Shown here: positions 13,201 to 30,685 of the stretch, piece after piece
Layout: each line of letters begins with the position of its first letter
Numbering within the stretch: position 1 is the first letter of the stretch
NCBI GenBank assembly: GCA_964035545.1
Contig: OZ037768.1
Coordinates: 17,169,875-17,233,874, forward strand
DNA: 64,000 bases
Origin: Bugula neritina
Lineage: Eukaryota; Bryozoa; Gymnolaemata; Cheilostomatida; Bugulidae
Direction of reading: 5' to 3'
Position numbers and translations under genes: made by a program
Notes under the pieces: generated by a model
Database searches by the model: none
What the model was told of the DNA's origin: nothing
Seen by the model: only the letters and a program-made list of their open reading frames with translations

Positions 13201-16200
13201 AACTGTTGTACAGAGCTCCGGTAACTGGAGCTTCGTGGGAAACTTGTCTCTGCTGCATCTCCTCGTCCTGGTTATTCTCAAACAGAGCCAGTTCATTGGA
13301 CCCCACAAATAGTACCTAAAAGTAAATACATTCTGGTAAAAAAATTTCATGGTGACAAAATTCAAAGACGGTCAGCGTAGTCCTAGTATAGCCTAGGGCT
13401 GAAAAACCACTCTATATGATAATAGGCCACAATAGTTATGCTAACAAGATGTAAGCTAATTAAAACTTTTCCTGTAGTAAACGCTTAAATATGTTCCATT
13501 AAGGTTGCATAAATGTTGATAATTTTAAAATTTGATCTTAAAAGCTAGTATAAAGCACCAATATGCTTATTCATATATTGCTTATAAATACATTAATTTG
13601 TCAAATGTTTTTGAAATTTGTATTAGACTGCAAGCTATTTGAGCTAATGAAATGCAAGAGTAACTAAAATGCACAAACTAGTTTTTACAGCTCTTTTGCT
13701 TTGAACATGTGACTCATTAGCCAAGATTCTGTGTTTACTAGATATAGCTAATTTATAAGGACATCATTCTTGTTTTAATTTAATTTGAATATTGAGTTTG
13801 CTAAATGGCCAGTCTGCTTCAAGGGATTTAAAAGAAGTTGTTATAACAATTTATTATGGACTACGAGAGACTGTTGTTAAATATTACCTTCTGTTTTGGG
13901 TTGAAACAGATAGAGGAGATTAGGGAAAAGTTCTTTAGCTGAAAATTCAGTATACAGCTGTGATCATGGACATCATAGACCCGGAGATTTCGGTCCTTAG
14001 AAACTGTGATGACTTGATCCCTGTCACTGCAATATTCACTCAGGATATAACAAATCTCATAATATGCTATGCAATGTCCAATCTACTGGGTATCTCAAAT
14101 AAATTGTTCGCCCAACAATTTTAATCACAAATGCAAACAGGCAACACAATTGCCATTATACCACCGTCTTATATTAGAAATACATTGGAGTAAACTAATA
14201 CATTATAATACTATCCAATCCCTTAATTTAATATTATTTCATTTTTGAATTTACAATATTCATGAATAAATACTTGCATTAATTTCTTGACTATTATCTT
14301 ATAAGAAATGGAGTTGTAATCCTTTTAGTAAAGCAGAAAATATATACATGAGATCTTTTTAATGCTTATGCAATTGAAAGTGACTAAAATATATTTTATT
14401 TTCTTTACTCTGTTGGTGGTCTACAACAGTATCTATATAGTGAATAACTCCTATGTGATAATTCACATTATTGCACTCTATAATGGGAGAGCCTAATCTA
14501 CATTGTATATATTTTTCAATATCTACTTTGATCTATAATGAATTGAGCAGAAACAAGCAAATAACCAAATACCAATCTGTTGTTCTACTTTCATAAAGTT
14601 GTCTTCTCCTTATTGCTGCAAAGCAAACTTTAAACTTAGACATCTAACGTCAGTACCTGTACATTTGAACATGTGTCACAGCGTCCAGGTGACCCATGAG
14701 GACAGCAATGGCTCTCTTAGGCATATATGGATTCCATATTCTTACATTGTGATCCAAACCTCCAGTTATCAAGATGTTGTTTCTGTAGCAGTAGTCGAAG
14801 CACAAAACTCCTACAATAGCCAGATGAGTTCATATTCACTCCGCTTCCATTACTTTGCATGAACTTATGATTATGGCTTCATTTGATGCAATGATCTCTA
14901 AATAGTCTAAACAAATCCAGTGCATAAGCTTGGAAACAATAGGCAACAGGCAGACAATTGTGGCAATAGGCTGGCATGCTGTTCAAATTCCAAAAGTACT
15001 TTCTCATTTATGATACGTCCATTCAAAGTTGAACAATATTGAAACAGTTTTAAAGTTGGCTTTTTATTTTAACAATAATAGCAGATGTTTATATTATATC
15101 TAGTCAGCTCCTCTTTCCTCTTTCAAATTAATTAATAAAATAGTTTTACACAACTTTTCCTATGCTTTTGTGGTGAATGAGTTCATATTATTTTACTAGT
15201 GATCATTTAGCATTAGTCCATAAAGTAAAACACCATTGTACTTGTATTCTGGTTAGATAATATGCCATTATAGTGAAAAATGTTTTACAGCAATAAAAAA
15301 GTAGCATCAGCAGCAAAAAGATGTTTTATACTAGACGTTACCCTAGAATATGCTGCAGATTACTAAGACTACTTTACAATTGAACTGCAGTTTATTTGGT
15401 TGAAAGGTGACAGATTTACATTAGCTTTAGTTTGATGCAACAAAATATCACATTTAAGTAACCTATAGAAATTTGCAGTGTGTGATAATTAAGATGAGTC
15501 AGGTGTATTTTATAAATACCAACTGTTATTACACAATGATATGAAAACAAAAGTTTAGTCAAAACTGCAAATTACACACCTTTTTGAATCTGGAAGTAAT
15601 AGTTTGCCTTCTTTCCTAGGATGTCTCCAAGATACATAGAATTCTCATTCGAACAGTCACACGAGACAAAGCATTGAAGATCAGAGAGGTATTTTACCTG
15701 TAACATCATCATAACTGACATTTACAGAGATGCTTGATCACTTAATGTGATTAGCAGAACCTTCATACTGTTGTTTATAATACTTTATGTTAAAATAAGG
15801 TTAGGTTAAAATGTATAAAATGTTTTGCACTTATATTTTGGCCAAACCCATTACAATTTCTGAAGCAAAGAACCGGATTGTGATTAAAACAAAGCAAAAC
15901 AAACTGCAAACAAGCAAAAGATAATCTCTTTGTAAACCACTGTCTAATTTATACTTTATGAACTTAGTGTTGTTGGTTGAAACCTAAGGTTGAAACATTT
16001 TAATATATATTTTTAAAGTAAAATATTTTAAACATCATCACAATAGTCTGAATGAGTGGTACTTGCTGTTAGCAATTTTACAACCCTTTACGATGTAATA
16101 TAAGGTATGGTTAGCATGGATACAATAATAATTGATTGCCTTCCTAAATTTTGAAATATGAAAATGAAAAGCAATTGCAGTGTGTTAAATTTTTGAATGT

Positions 16201-18648
16201 ACGTCATGCGCTTAAAAAAAGAGAGCTCACTTTTGAGTAGTGTTGCACTGATTTGCAAAATTGTATTGTTGTACGATAGTTAAAGCCAACCCTCAGCACA
16301 CGAAAACCAATGACAACAACTCAAAACTTTATTAAACATATGAGCTTTAGCTGTATGAAGGTTATGTATTTAGACAAAGATTGATGTTGGTGTTAGTATT
16401 CACAGGTGTGTCACATTTCACCAGGAAATGTTTTAGTATTTTTACAATATATTTCTAAGAGTTTGTGATGCATTGAATTCCCAGTGTTCCTGACATAATT
16501 GGTTTGCTTTGGTTTCAGTATTATTGAATGTGAATTGCTATTTCTATTTTCTTTGACTGTTTATTGACCAATGTTATGGCAGTAATTATTAATACAATAA
16601 CTAGACACCCACAGTGAATCTAACAGGAAGCTCTGTGTGTCCACACAAAGTTCACTTAACAGTGGTTATATAATTAATATTCTTATGTAACAGAAGAAAA
16701 ATAGCAACTCTCTTGTATTTGATTGCCAATACCTATGCCATGCTATATTTAGTAAGAAGTAGCAATTGTTACTGGAAGCTTAGTTACCTGGTTAACCCAG
16801 TCTGTATGTATTCCTTGATGCATCTTCGTTTTAGCTGTGGGGTATTTCCCTTTGCACAAATCTCTGAATGGAACTTGAGGAGCGCCCCGAAGTTTATCTT
16901 GGAGTTGTCCAAAAGGTCCACTAGCTATGTCATTAAACTCAATTACACTAACATTGCCACCATCATCACCAATGACAAGAATTGCATTTCGGGAGTCATT
17001 GAAATCAAACCAATAGTCCATACAAAGTGGAGAAAATGGCATCTGCACTATTTCATACTTTTTCTCAAAGAAAGACCCGGAAAAGTCATAAAACATGACA
17101 TTTCTATCAGTAGTAGCGCAGACTAGCATGTTGATGTTTGGGAGACACACCATATCTGTCAACCACAGACACACATCCTTCAGGTTATCAATGTAGCACG
17201 ACCTCTGTAGTTGATAGTCTATGCTCCAGAAATTCACTCTGCCGTCCCGGCCAGCAGAGATGTATCGGCCATTGCTATAGTCTATTTCTTTGAGCATTTC
17301 TCCCCGCGAATTAGTCACATTTGGAACAAAAAGAACTTTGATGATGGCATCTCTGTGATTGCTATGCAAATCTCGGAAACTGCAACATATACCATATCAA
17401 GTTTTGTTTATATGCTCTTATATAGTAATTCTAAATCAATCACACTAAATAACCAGTCGTATATATAACAATTATTAATAAATTAGCATAAATTAAATTA
17501 ATAATACCAATTAACCTAAAAAGTTTAACAAAACTCGAAAAAATAATTTTGAAAATAAGACAATAACCAAATAATTGACACAGATGACGTGACTATTACC
17601 TCTCAGGGCTGAATAGACCCCCCTCAATGACATTACTCATCTGAGATTTCTCCTGAAACTCCAGCAGCATGTAAGACAGATACTCGTCCCAGTCTACTGA
17701 GCCGTCACAGTTTGCATCAACCTGCATGTAGGAGTGGGACAGATGGCTAGTTGCAGACTGAGAAGGAATTATAACACACACTCGGTTTTTCTTAAAGTAT
17801 CAATCCCTGTGAGAAACCTTGGTGATAGGAGTTTTTTGAAATGGAAGACAGTTTATGCGTGGAACATATTATATTGTCTTTAGCTGCTTTTCATGACACG
17901 ACCTTTAAATGCATGCCAGGCTCAAACTCATGAACTGCAGGGCTTGCTAGGTCAGCACTCTAACCACCAGACTGCGCTGCCTTTTTTTAAACTAGAAGAT
18001 GAGTCATCGTGGCTGGCAACAATATGTTTCTAAATCTCCTATTTTTAAATTGACAGTTTACCAGCTGGACTCACTGCAGAACCAATTTTATACATTCCCA
18101 CAAACTGATAAACCAATGTTCCATGCATCACACGCACAGGCTGTACCTGAATTATTTTATTTATTTTATGACAGCTAATTAGTAATTCCATATCTAGAAC
18201 ACAACATTCTGTTATTAGCACTTACGATACCGAATACGTTAAGAATACAATGTTTTCGATAGAAAGTTGAACCCACCTTCATAAATATTAGCTCAATTTC
18301 CTTGTCGCTGATATTTCCCATGGTCTGCCTCATTGCATTTTTGAATTCATCTATATCTAGACCTCCGCCACCATCCTCATCCATTTCCTCAAAGATGTCA
18401 TGTAGCTGGTTGAGTTTCTCCTGCGTCAATCCGTCATCCAGATCATCAGGAGGTCCCTGAGTTTTCTCATCCGTAGCTTTTGCTGAACCTAGTACAACAT
18501 TCAAATACTATTGAGGATGGTGTCCATCATTACAAACACCCAGTCACATAAAGCAACATTATCTTACAACTGTAGAGATCAAACCTTCTTTGAAAGTCTC
18601 CCAACCCCCTTCAGGCAAGTCTTCATAAATTGTGTTTAAGCCTTGCAT
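4288..18648 (-). CDS. EF-hand and WD40-repeat protein (WDR49/WDR64/EFCAB8/WDY-like)
   Basis: 21 exons, 3687 nt, 1228 residues: 18585..18648, 18277..18488, 17600..17721, 16788..17379, 15580..15697, 14657..14810, 13888..14026, 13093..13315, 12209..12420, 11607..11823, 10363..10546, 9668..9893, 9219..9333, 8641..8760, 8084..8269, 7308..7418, 6390..6534, 6244..6266, 5366..5519, 4728..4902, 4288..4482. Phase carries through all 20 junctions. An in-frame TGA lies 24 nt before the chosen ATG. Two EF-hand loops are visible: residues 58-69 (DEDGGGGLDIDE, Gly at position 5) and 94-105 (DANCDGSVDWDE, canonical). WD40 blades follow (GRYISAGRDGRVNFW, ITGARNGSVKVWNF, VATSSYDGDIIIW, LITGDTQGYVKVWD, VTASTDCSVRLWT), broken by a charged, coiled-coil-prone insert in exons 11-12. 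The tail is Lys-rich. Relatives of this architecture include the human WDR49/WDR64/EFCAB8 group and Drosophila WDY, linked to testis and cilia. A calcium-responsive axonemal scaffold is inference. Which paralogue it matches is not resolved. Confidence 0.9.
5655..5735 (+). repeat. tRNA-derived SINE head / tRNA-like sequence
   Basis: Contains an A-box-like TGGTGTAATGGTAGC and a B-box GGCTCGATTCC, spaced as in a tRNA, with a near-complete acceptor pairing (GCCTCCG against TGGTGGC, one mismatch). The anticodon arm does not fold into a five-pair stem. The preceding 'gtgttgagtttacccagtgg' recurs in a related copy near 55200..55310. It is therefore better read as a SINE head than as a working tRNA. 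It lies upstream of exon 19 of the EF-hand/WD40 gene, on the opposite strand. Confidence 0.5.
6244..6266 (-). other. 23-nt microexon of the EF-hand/WD40 gene
   Basis: Flanked by TTTCAG and GTAATT. It supplies one base to finish a serine codon, then VSEIGVP, then one base of the next codon. Without it the 145-nt and 154-nt neighbours would be out of frame (phase 2 against a phase-1 acceptor), so phase supports the exon. Confidence 0.7.
7875..8061 (-). repeat. tRNA-derived SINE (family I), reverse orientation
   Basis: On the minus strand: gccgtggtctaggggttaga, a box-B-like segment (gggtttgagccctg), then a body (ccattgatgatattagga, a 'gcattcagtcataattgctc' stretch) and the end 'ggtgactataaacttgcg'. 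It is the same family as the copies at 38835, 48258, 58038 and 59784. It sits in the intron between exons 15 and 16 of the EF-hand/WD40 gene. Confidence 0.75.
17799..17981 (-). repeat. Diverged tRNA-derived SINE (family I)
   Basis: Reverse-oriented and worn. The tRNA-like head (gcagtctggtggttagagtg) and the 'tctcacagggattgata' end are recognisable, but the middle has drifted or been replaced. It lies in the second intron of the EF-hand/WD40 gene. Confidence 0.5.
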
Positions 18649-21600
18649 CCCAAATGTTACATATTCATTTCATAGTGTTGAGAAAGTAACAACCCGACTA
18701 CATACAGGTTGTGGGTTTCAATGGATACCATGTAATAGAGCTATCAAGGTTATTGTAATCAGGAGTGTAGAACAATAAAAGTTACTAAGTAGTAACAAAT
18801 AAAAATCTATAACTTTTTATAGGATCACTTTTGCTTTGATGCTAATTGAAAATAGTAATTGCTCAACACAGTGTAAAAGAATTAGTTGATGAAATGCTTT
18901 ATAAGCTAATATAAAGGCACAAATATCTATTGTTGTTATTGTATCTGTGGGTTAATGTCTATTGAGTAGCAACAAATCAACATTAAATTATAAGGTTTAT
19001 TCTGTTATGTTATAACTCCAGGATTCTGATTTGCATGATTATAGTATTCAATTTATAACTTCCTGAATTTTATTTGAAATAAATATAGCTTATGTTCATA
19101 ATTCAATTGAATGTTCTATTAAACCTGGTAAGAAATTGAAAAATGCAGAAATTTGTTTAGTTGAGAAATAATACTTCTATTAGCATGTTATAGTGAGTTG
19201 TACTACTTCTGTATTATTCTAATATAGCTGCCAGCTATGCCAATGCTTTGCAGACTCCAATATTTATTAACTGCTAATGCATGAAGACATACGGAAAGGG
19301 CGATTTAATTTTTGTGACTCTTCATAACCTAAGACACTTGCAGATAAAGAATTATATATTTAGTATTCTTATCAGTAAAAGATTAAGTCAAGGTCAATTA
19401 AAACAAATTTTAAACTCCTTAGCATTAGGGCTGAAACACACTGTTGCGTCATGAACAAAGAAAGGTATAGCCTATGGCGCCTGTCATTTTCAATTATAAC
19501 AGTGAAGTGATATTTAATCTTCTTATTAGCTTTATTCTTATTCTGAACTGTAGATCTTGGTATTCAAAATACGCGATTTCTGTTTTGTTAGTAGTTGGCA
19601 AAAACAAAACTTACTCTGCCTAACAAAAACTTTCCTATTTTTCATAATTCTTTAGCTTTAATGTTTCATGCATATAGCAACCAGTGCAACAGTTCACGGA
19701 ATGTACTATTACTGTAGCAATAAAAAAGGTAAAAGAAATTATATCTTTGATGGGAGAATTCAACTTATTGTTATTTTATAGTAATTGGAACTACTCAGTT
19801 TAACAAAACATACCCAATTCATAAAACATGCTACAACTACTTTTTCAGCATTGCAGTATTTTCTGTGTGCTACTGTCATAGTTTTGGTTAAGAAATATAA
19901 TATATTTATATAATAATAGACTAGGTCAGCAAGCTTCTAATCATCAGCATGAATTGACGCAATAATTTTATCAGCTATTTTAAGCCTTCAAAAAATGCTT
20001 TTAAATAGCATCAAGATAAGAAATAGGATTAAGCAGCTGAAACCAAAGGTCAGTTTTTATTTTTATCAGACAAGGATTGTTTAAAGTTCAGCGATCAGCT
20101 TCAACTTTGGACCAAGTAATACACGTATCACTTCTATGGCTGGTCTCATAATTTCTTTTTTAAAAATTAATGTCTGTAATTCAAGCATTTTATTGCTATC
20201 TTAGCAAACCTCAAAGCACCACAACACCAGCAAGTGTGGAATAAGATATGTGAGCCCCAGTCTACGACTTATTAGCCAGCTTATAAAATCAAGTACCTTT
20301 GACTCTGCCAGTGCTTGACCTTCCGCCATCGTCAACCATGGAGGACATTTCTGCTTCTGCCATGCACTCAACCAATAAGTGTAACCTGCAGCAAACAACT
20401 CAACTAATAGGTGTAATCTGCAACAAATAAACTTAATTTTTAATGCTGTAAATGATTTTCTAAATGATTAAATAAATATGTTATAGACGTTTTACAGACT
20501 TTTACCAGATTTAATAAAATATTGAAATATAATCCGTAAGCTCTGCTGTATCAATAGCTTGAGATATGCAGCATATATACCAGGTACCAGTGACTTTAGC
20601 TATATAGCTGATAGTCTTTTTAAGCTGGAAAGATGCACCGAATACTAAAACTACCTCACAACTGAACTGCACAATACATGAATTGAGAAAGTAGCAAAAA
20701 ATACTTGATAGTTGATGCCCGTATCAATTACAAATATCTCACGTACCACAAAGACACAATAGGATTACCCTTTGTGGTTACAGATTTACAGTGTCCAGTA
20801 AATAATTCTATTGTTGAGATAAATAATAGTCATAATAATCCAGTACCAAAAATCAATACATGATTAGAACATATCACTAACCAATTACCAAAATCTGCTA
20901 TGAATATCTATTTTGGAAATTGCTTCATCAAAATAAACAGAAAAAGTAATTTTATATGTTTTACAATAACATTTAAGCTACATATTATGGAAAAATAACA
21001 TGCCATCCATGGAATTTAAACCTATTTGCTTAGGCGAAGCCTGGCATGAGCCCTTATCTATTGCAGTACCACACCCGTTCTTATTTACTGTCAAACAAGT
21101 AGAAGTTCAAATTCCAGTAATATAGGTTACATTCTTTAAGATATACTATACTATACTATTCTGAAGCTAGCTAGACTATAGACAAAAATTAATTTCTCAA
21201 TCTTAATACTAAAATATATAAATAAGCAAACAAATAAATATAAAAATAAATATAAGAATAATTGAATAAATAGTTATATTACTACTGTAGAGAATGTATT
21301 ATATACAATTTAAATTAAGTTTAAATTACTTACAAATGAACAGCAGGCAGCAGTCTACTTAAACATATATGTACTCCAAATAGGCTGCGTATAATAAAGG
21401 ACTGCAAATTAATAGATACTTTATTCAATGCAACAAAAGGTTTTTAATAAGCAGTGCTTTGATTACAAGTTGCATGCATGGAATGGCTATACACATGCAA
21501 CTAATTTCAGTGAAACCACTTTGTGTAAGATTATAATAACATTTAGCTAATTCAAAGAACTTCTGTTACAAATACAACACGGCTTAAGTTTCCAAAACAA

Positions 21601-22562
21601 GGCCTTGGCTACCGATATATTACATTCATTTAATTCAACAAGAAAAACCTCTTACAATACCTGAACATAAATAAGTGCAAAAATTGTAAATTAAACCTTT
21701 AGAAACTTCCCTTGCTATACTCACAGGTAAAATTATATGACATTTCAAACTAATAAAAGAAATGTACCTGCAAAGCTTCACATAAACTTTGAAGTTGACT
21801 ACAAAATCTGCAATAATATGCACATTCTTTAGTTAGATGAAACACTTGAAAATAACAAACTACGTTCTCATATTTATAAAAATTGGTGGTTTTAATTGAA
21901 ACATTGAAAATAGACAGTTTATTTTTCAAGCACTTGAAAGATTTTGTAACTATTTTACAACTACTAACAGCTCCTTGAGGTTTTATGCTAATAAACAAAT
22001 CATATAATCCAACAGCTTTTAGTGTACAGAAAAGGCAAGAAACATTGGCCAAGTCTATAGCAAAATCTGAGGGCTAGAAGAGCCATCAACAATTCAAAAA
22101 AGGAAACTAGTTTCAATAATAAACAGGGAAACTGTGGACCTCTAAAATTGTTACATTGAAAAGGTTTTACTTCATATCAAATTATTGAGTAGAACTTGCC
22201 CGAGTTCAATAATCTTGCTTGATATTTGATGGAAGTGGATTTTATTTTGGTCTGCTATGCATTTTATATGAACTTAGAGCTTTGATTTTGCTGAAGAACA
22301 CAGTAAAGAAATTTAGTAGATGCAGTTAGTTTTCTATAACTTCTCTGCAGCTGACTTCAACTATTAGATACATATTATTATGCTGGAGCAAGCAAAACAC
22401 TGTTTAATTATTGCGTTATTAGGGGTGGAGGGTTGGCCAAACCTCCTGTGAGTCAGTTTTATATACTTTTATTGGCTTATTTTCCAACATCAAGCAAATG
22501 GCTTAATTCTTATCCCAGCTAAACATCTCAAATTTATCTCGGTTAAAATACTGACCCACTTG
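18649..22562. other. Intergenic, no gene seen
   Basis: AT-rich sequence between the start of the EF-hand/WD40 gene and the promoter area of the LPMO gene. Short open frames here (for example around 20201..20398) have no supporting splice phase or family signature. I see no clear repeat family. Confidence 0.5.
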
Positions 22563-22706
22563 ATATGCTATATATATATCATGTTAGCATATGCGATTGA
22601 GAAATTACCTAGATAACACAGTGAATTAAGGTTATATAATAGGTAATATTCACTGTAATAATCACAACCTAGCAAGACTTGTGTTAGTATAGAACTGCTA
22701 ACACAA
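22563..22706 (+). promoter_or_regulatory. Putative LPMO promoter and 5' UTR with inverted repeats
   Basis: Three short inverted repeats stand in series: atatgcta/tagcatat (22563..22593), a 9-bp pair acagtgaat/attcactgt (22618..22656) that encloses a TATA-like TATATAAT at 22633..22640, and a perfect 9-bp pair ttgtgttag/ctaacacaa (22679..22706) with a 10-nt loop, ending 7 nt before the ATG. The TATA-like motif is about 75 nt upstream of the ATG, suiting a short 5' UTR. Promoter function is inferred. Confidence 0.35.
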
Positions 22707-22713
22707 CTTTGAG

Positions 22714-26194
<3,481 letters not shown>

Positions 26195-26350
26195 AATATA
26201 TTGGATGTTTGTTTTAGTTTTGACTTTAAATGAATGTGATTTATATTGCAGTTTTTTATATTCTTCAGAATCCAAAGTTGAGAAAATCAAATAATGTAGC
26301 CCAACCTATAATTGTATGCTGCTTGAAAATACAACGATGCAATCTAAATG

Positions 26351-26356
26351 AATAAA
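26351..26356 (+). promoter_or_regulatory. Candidate poly(A) signal AATAAA for the LPMO gene
   Basis: AATAAA about 155 nt past the stop codon, a usual spacing for a 3' end. No other signal is closer in a stronger context. Confidence 0.45.
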
Positions 26357-29300
26357 CTATATTGATGCACACAAGTAAATTGGTTTATGTATATAATTAA
26401 ATGTTGAAAACAAATAGAAATAGTTGTTAGAAATGACCCAATTTTATCAAAGTATCTAATCAATTATCGATCAGTAATAGCTGTTGCTATTGAAATATCA
26501 ACTGATAAATTTTTCTTTAAATTAGTTTTAGCAACTCTCTACAAAACATAATTATTTTGAATCTACAAGGCTTCTTGAAAATCCTTTTATTATTGACATT
26601 TCTGTCAAGATCAGCATTTTCAAAAATATCCTACTTATAAATTTCACTATATACATAATAAATGTAGCACTCATCGGTACGAAACAACATAAAAATGAGA
26701 ATCTATGTTGTAGCATCAAATTAAATGTAATAAACCATAGGCCAGCTGCATAAACATTAAAACAAGAAATTCATTTATGTACTTTATAGAGTTATCTTCT
26801 TTGCACAATAAATTGCGCCCAATTTTGGGTTTGAAATTCTGTTCTTTCACTACGAAATGGCACATGAAAACATAATATGATTACATCCAGCTATAAATAC
26901 TGCACATTAATAAACTAACACTTATCGACAGACTTCATAAACAGTAGTTACAAAACCCAAGTCTAACTGTTTGAAAGCATGAAATGCATATATCATGGTA
27001 TAAGACTAGCTAATAATATACATTTCATATTGTCCCACCAACACTGTATTGACACAAGAAACTACACTGATTTTCTTTCCTGTGTCACACCTACGGCTAC
27101 TCATCAAACATGAAAAGTAAGGTTTAAACTTTAAATTGAAAGTATTAGGAGTACCAATCTTCCCTTTTAATTTTCCACCAAATCTACTAGCACTGAACTG
27201 GCTTATCTCCTTCAGCTTCTACTAGTTTTAACTTTGTTTTCTGCTGCTGATTATAACGTGCATATACTTTTTAAAATAAAATTACAAAAAATGCAGTTAT
27301 TTTGATCAATATTTTCAAAGACTGGAATACAATACAACCTTTTTAAAAATAATAATGATGGGTATTAAAAAGGCGTGTCGGAAGCGAATGTTTCTCGTGT
27401 TTCTAAGTTAATAAAGAGGATTTCTCAATGATGTCTTAATGACGTGTTGTTAGATACGCTATGTTTCGCACCATAGTTTGATCTGGCATTGGACGGTCAA
27501 ATGCGGATACTGATAGTGATACTTTTGAACAGTAAATATAAGCTTGGCTTTTAGTTCTACTTCATTTTAGTCTTGCATTATCAGTAATCACCTGGTGATA
27601 ATTATAGTGATTGTAGTAACGATCGTAATGACTATCACTACAAAAATCAAGTTTTAATCTTCAATTAATGCTGTACCTTTAAGTTTATCACTACCGTTTA
27701 AATAACTATAAGTATAAGACTAGCTTTTTTCAAACGTCAAACTCAAAGGTGAAACAGTCAAACACAAAGTCAAATCACTAAGACTAAGAGTAAGACTAAG
27801 AATAAAACTAATGACAAATGTATTTTCACTTTCCAATACTTACAAGGTCAATTAAAAATTACAAGTAACAACTACAAGCAAATTAATAATTATTAAATTG
27901 AATGCTTATTGACATAATCACAATGATAAATCTATTACTACTACTATTACTACTACTATTAGTATTAGTATTACTATTACTATTACTATTACTATTACTA
28001 TTACTATTAGTATTAGTATTAATATTGAATTTACTTACACCTTTAGTTTTACTATTAGACTTAGTACTAGCAAATAACAATAACTTTATAGTATTACTAT
28101 TAGTTATACTCTATAGTAATACCAATAGTAATACTAATAGTAATACTAATCAAATGGTAACCCGTAATCAGTAATGCTAATCACCATCAGTAAATGTAGT
28201 TGTAACTTGCTGGTGTCTTAGTCTAAGTCTGGTAGGAATTTCCAAATTTATAACTTTGTCCTACTGGTACTCACCATGATAATCATAATGATAATGAATA
28301 ATACTAATACTAATAGTAGTACTAGTACCGATACCAAATTCAATATTATCATTATTCTTATGTTATTCAATTGTTAATGTAAAATTAAATCTAAATATCA
28401 AATATTGATGCTCCAATGTATAATTTCATGATGTTAATGTTTGACACAATAGCACTGATTGTGTCAATATATTTTAATATATAAACTTGGGACATAGCTT
28501 CAGCTTCAAGCTTAAAACTAAAACTAAAGCATCATAATCATTAGTTTATAAGTATTAGCAATAAGATTACTATTACTATTAGTATTAATATTACTATTAG
28601 ATTTAATGATAATGAGTTCAATACTAATAATCAACATGACTATTCAATGTCTGGACCTGTTGATTAAGTTCAATACTATATAGCCATATTAATACAGTAA
28701 CTTTGAGTTTATCTTTGAATATTAAGTTGAGATAAAAATTTAAATTAAACAAATATTAGTAAAATAGCTCTCAATCTAATGTTATCAAGTTCAACCATTA
28801 AAGTTGGCTTTGCGTTTATACCAGATCCACCATGATCATGATAATAGTTTTGTTAATAATATTATATTATCTACTTTGGCTTAGACTATCTAATTTGAAA
28901 ATCACTATTATAATAGAAATGATATTATTATTAGTGGGTTTCATTAAATATGGTAATAATTAACTGAAAGGTAAAATTAAAGTGTCTAACACTTGTTTTG
29001 TATTTCCTGAAAGGTTAGCATGTACTTATTTTACTGTTATAAAATTAAGGCTATCTAAATTTTAATTTTAATGTAAAAGAATTGCTGTCAACATTGTATT
29101 AAAAGCCTCCAGACTGGGAGATTTCTTTAACCCATGTATCTTATTGCTTACAAAATTGGTTCCTGTTTAATAGGAATAATGGAATGTTATGTACATTATA
29201 AAAGCGGACAGACATTTATGCATGCTGTTAACAAGTGAGTTTTAGAATTTCGATTAGGTGATAATCAACAACTGGAGATATAACTAGTTTAAAAATGTTT

Positions 29301-30685
29301 TTGGTTCTTTTTGGCGTAATAGTATACTTATTAATATTCACAGGGATTTACAGTTTGTTTTATTGAAAAACCAAACTTTAACTAACAGAGCTAGGAGAGG
29401 TCATTGCTAAGTCGATTTTCTAGTCAGACTTGAAAATTTAAGTTCGATAAATTTGGTTTCATCAAAATTTAGTTAAATGTATAAGGAGTTGATATGTACC
29501 ATTCACATGCCTACACTTGACAAATGCAAATAAAAAAAATTATTTTATCTTTACTTATTTAAGGTGTATGCTATTCAAAGATGAAAAATAGTAATCCATT
29601 AGTAAGGGATGCATCTTTATGAAACCTAAAACCACAATGAGCTAATACAATAGCTATTTTTTATAGTAAATGGTTTATAATTAATCTAAAAAATATGTTT
29701 AGTTTTTAGTTTTTTTTCTATAATTGGTCAACACCAATTAAAAGTTGATATGTTTTATGAAAGTTATAAAAACACCAATCTGTTTTCATCGAGGAGCGAA
29801 TAATGTTGGTTTAGATAACTTAGGCTGATCCATCAGTGTTTAATAAGTGTCGCTAATATGTTAGAGAGAAATTGTGAGTCTTGTGAATGGATGAGTTGAA
29901 ACATTCAAATGATTTGTTTGCTGCTAACAATGCCTCTAATCATCTAGACAGCATCACTCATAGATGAATATAGCTTCCTGAATTTAGGTGTCAAACTCAA
30001 ATATTAATCATCATAACAGTTATCTACTGTTTGATGCTGGAGAAAGTTAGAAACTTTCCTGCTGCGAAAAAATGTTTTTCTTATGCATTTATTTTGGTTT
30101 AGGTCATACATTTAAATACATAATTGGGCAATAAATACTGCATTGTTTGTTCAAAGTTGCTTTGATTTGACTAGTATGTTCATTTTTAACATAATATTTG
30201 TATAAAACAATTTTTGAAGCATGTAAAATATAATAGTTGACATCAATATTTACTTTCATTTATAATATACCTATATCAAAGATATACCTGTACATTACAT
30301 GAGTAGTTTAGGATAATGTATTTTGACCAAGATTTCTCTTTGTAGAAACCATACTAGATAAACACTGACTCATTACACAATCTAAACACTTGTAATGTAA
30401 CTGAAAGCTGGTATTGCACTGATACTCATGTATAAAATAGCTCATAAATATTTGTGTAGTAGCATGTTCTACTGGTGCCTGCATCTCATTTTGTGTTGTT
30501 TTCTTTGTGAACCAGTCTGTTTGAGAAGTTTGAATTTTGTGACCTGAGTCTATATATCAGATTAAGATGGCAGTATCTGATTACTGTTAATACAGCTATG
30601 TTGATATAATCTGCAGGTAGTTGGTGTTGAAATATGATTTTACTACCACATAGCTGACAGCCAGACATGGATATAGAGTAGCAAG
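26357..30685. other. Intergenic, AT-rich, with simple repeats
   Basis: No gene seen. Besides the hexanucleotide tracts at 27930..28150 and related looser tracts to about 28620, it is plain AT-rich sequence up to the receptor kinase start. Open frames in the tracts encode only Leu/Val or Asn/Ser runs. Confidence 0.55.
27930..28150. repeat. (TTACTA)n / (TAATAC)n microsatellite
   Basis: Runs of ttacta, ttagta and related hexamers, then the complementary-looking taatactaatag units from about 28110. Similar looser runs continue at 28300..28330 and 28560..28620. Confidence 0.85.

Noticed and set aside
20201-20398. Possible first exon MAEGQALAESK ending at a GTAC donor
   Set aside because: Its phase does not fit the EF-hand/WD40 gene, whose start at 18648 is supported by an upstream in-frame stop.
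27900-28150. CRISPR-like or other spaced repeat array in the simple repeats and minisatellites
   Set aside because: Repeats are contiguous with no unique spacers, and the genome is animal.
27902-28174. Leu/Val-rich and Asn/Ser-rich frames
   Set aside because: Products of hexanucleotide repeats.
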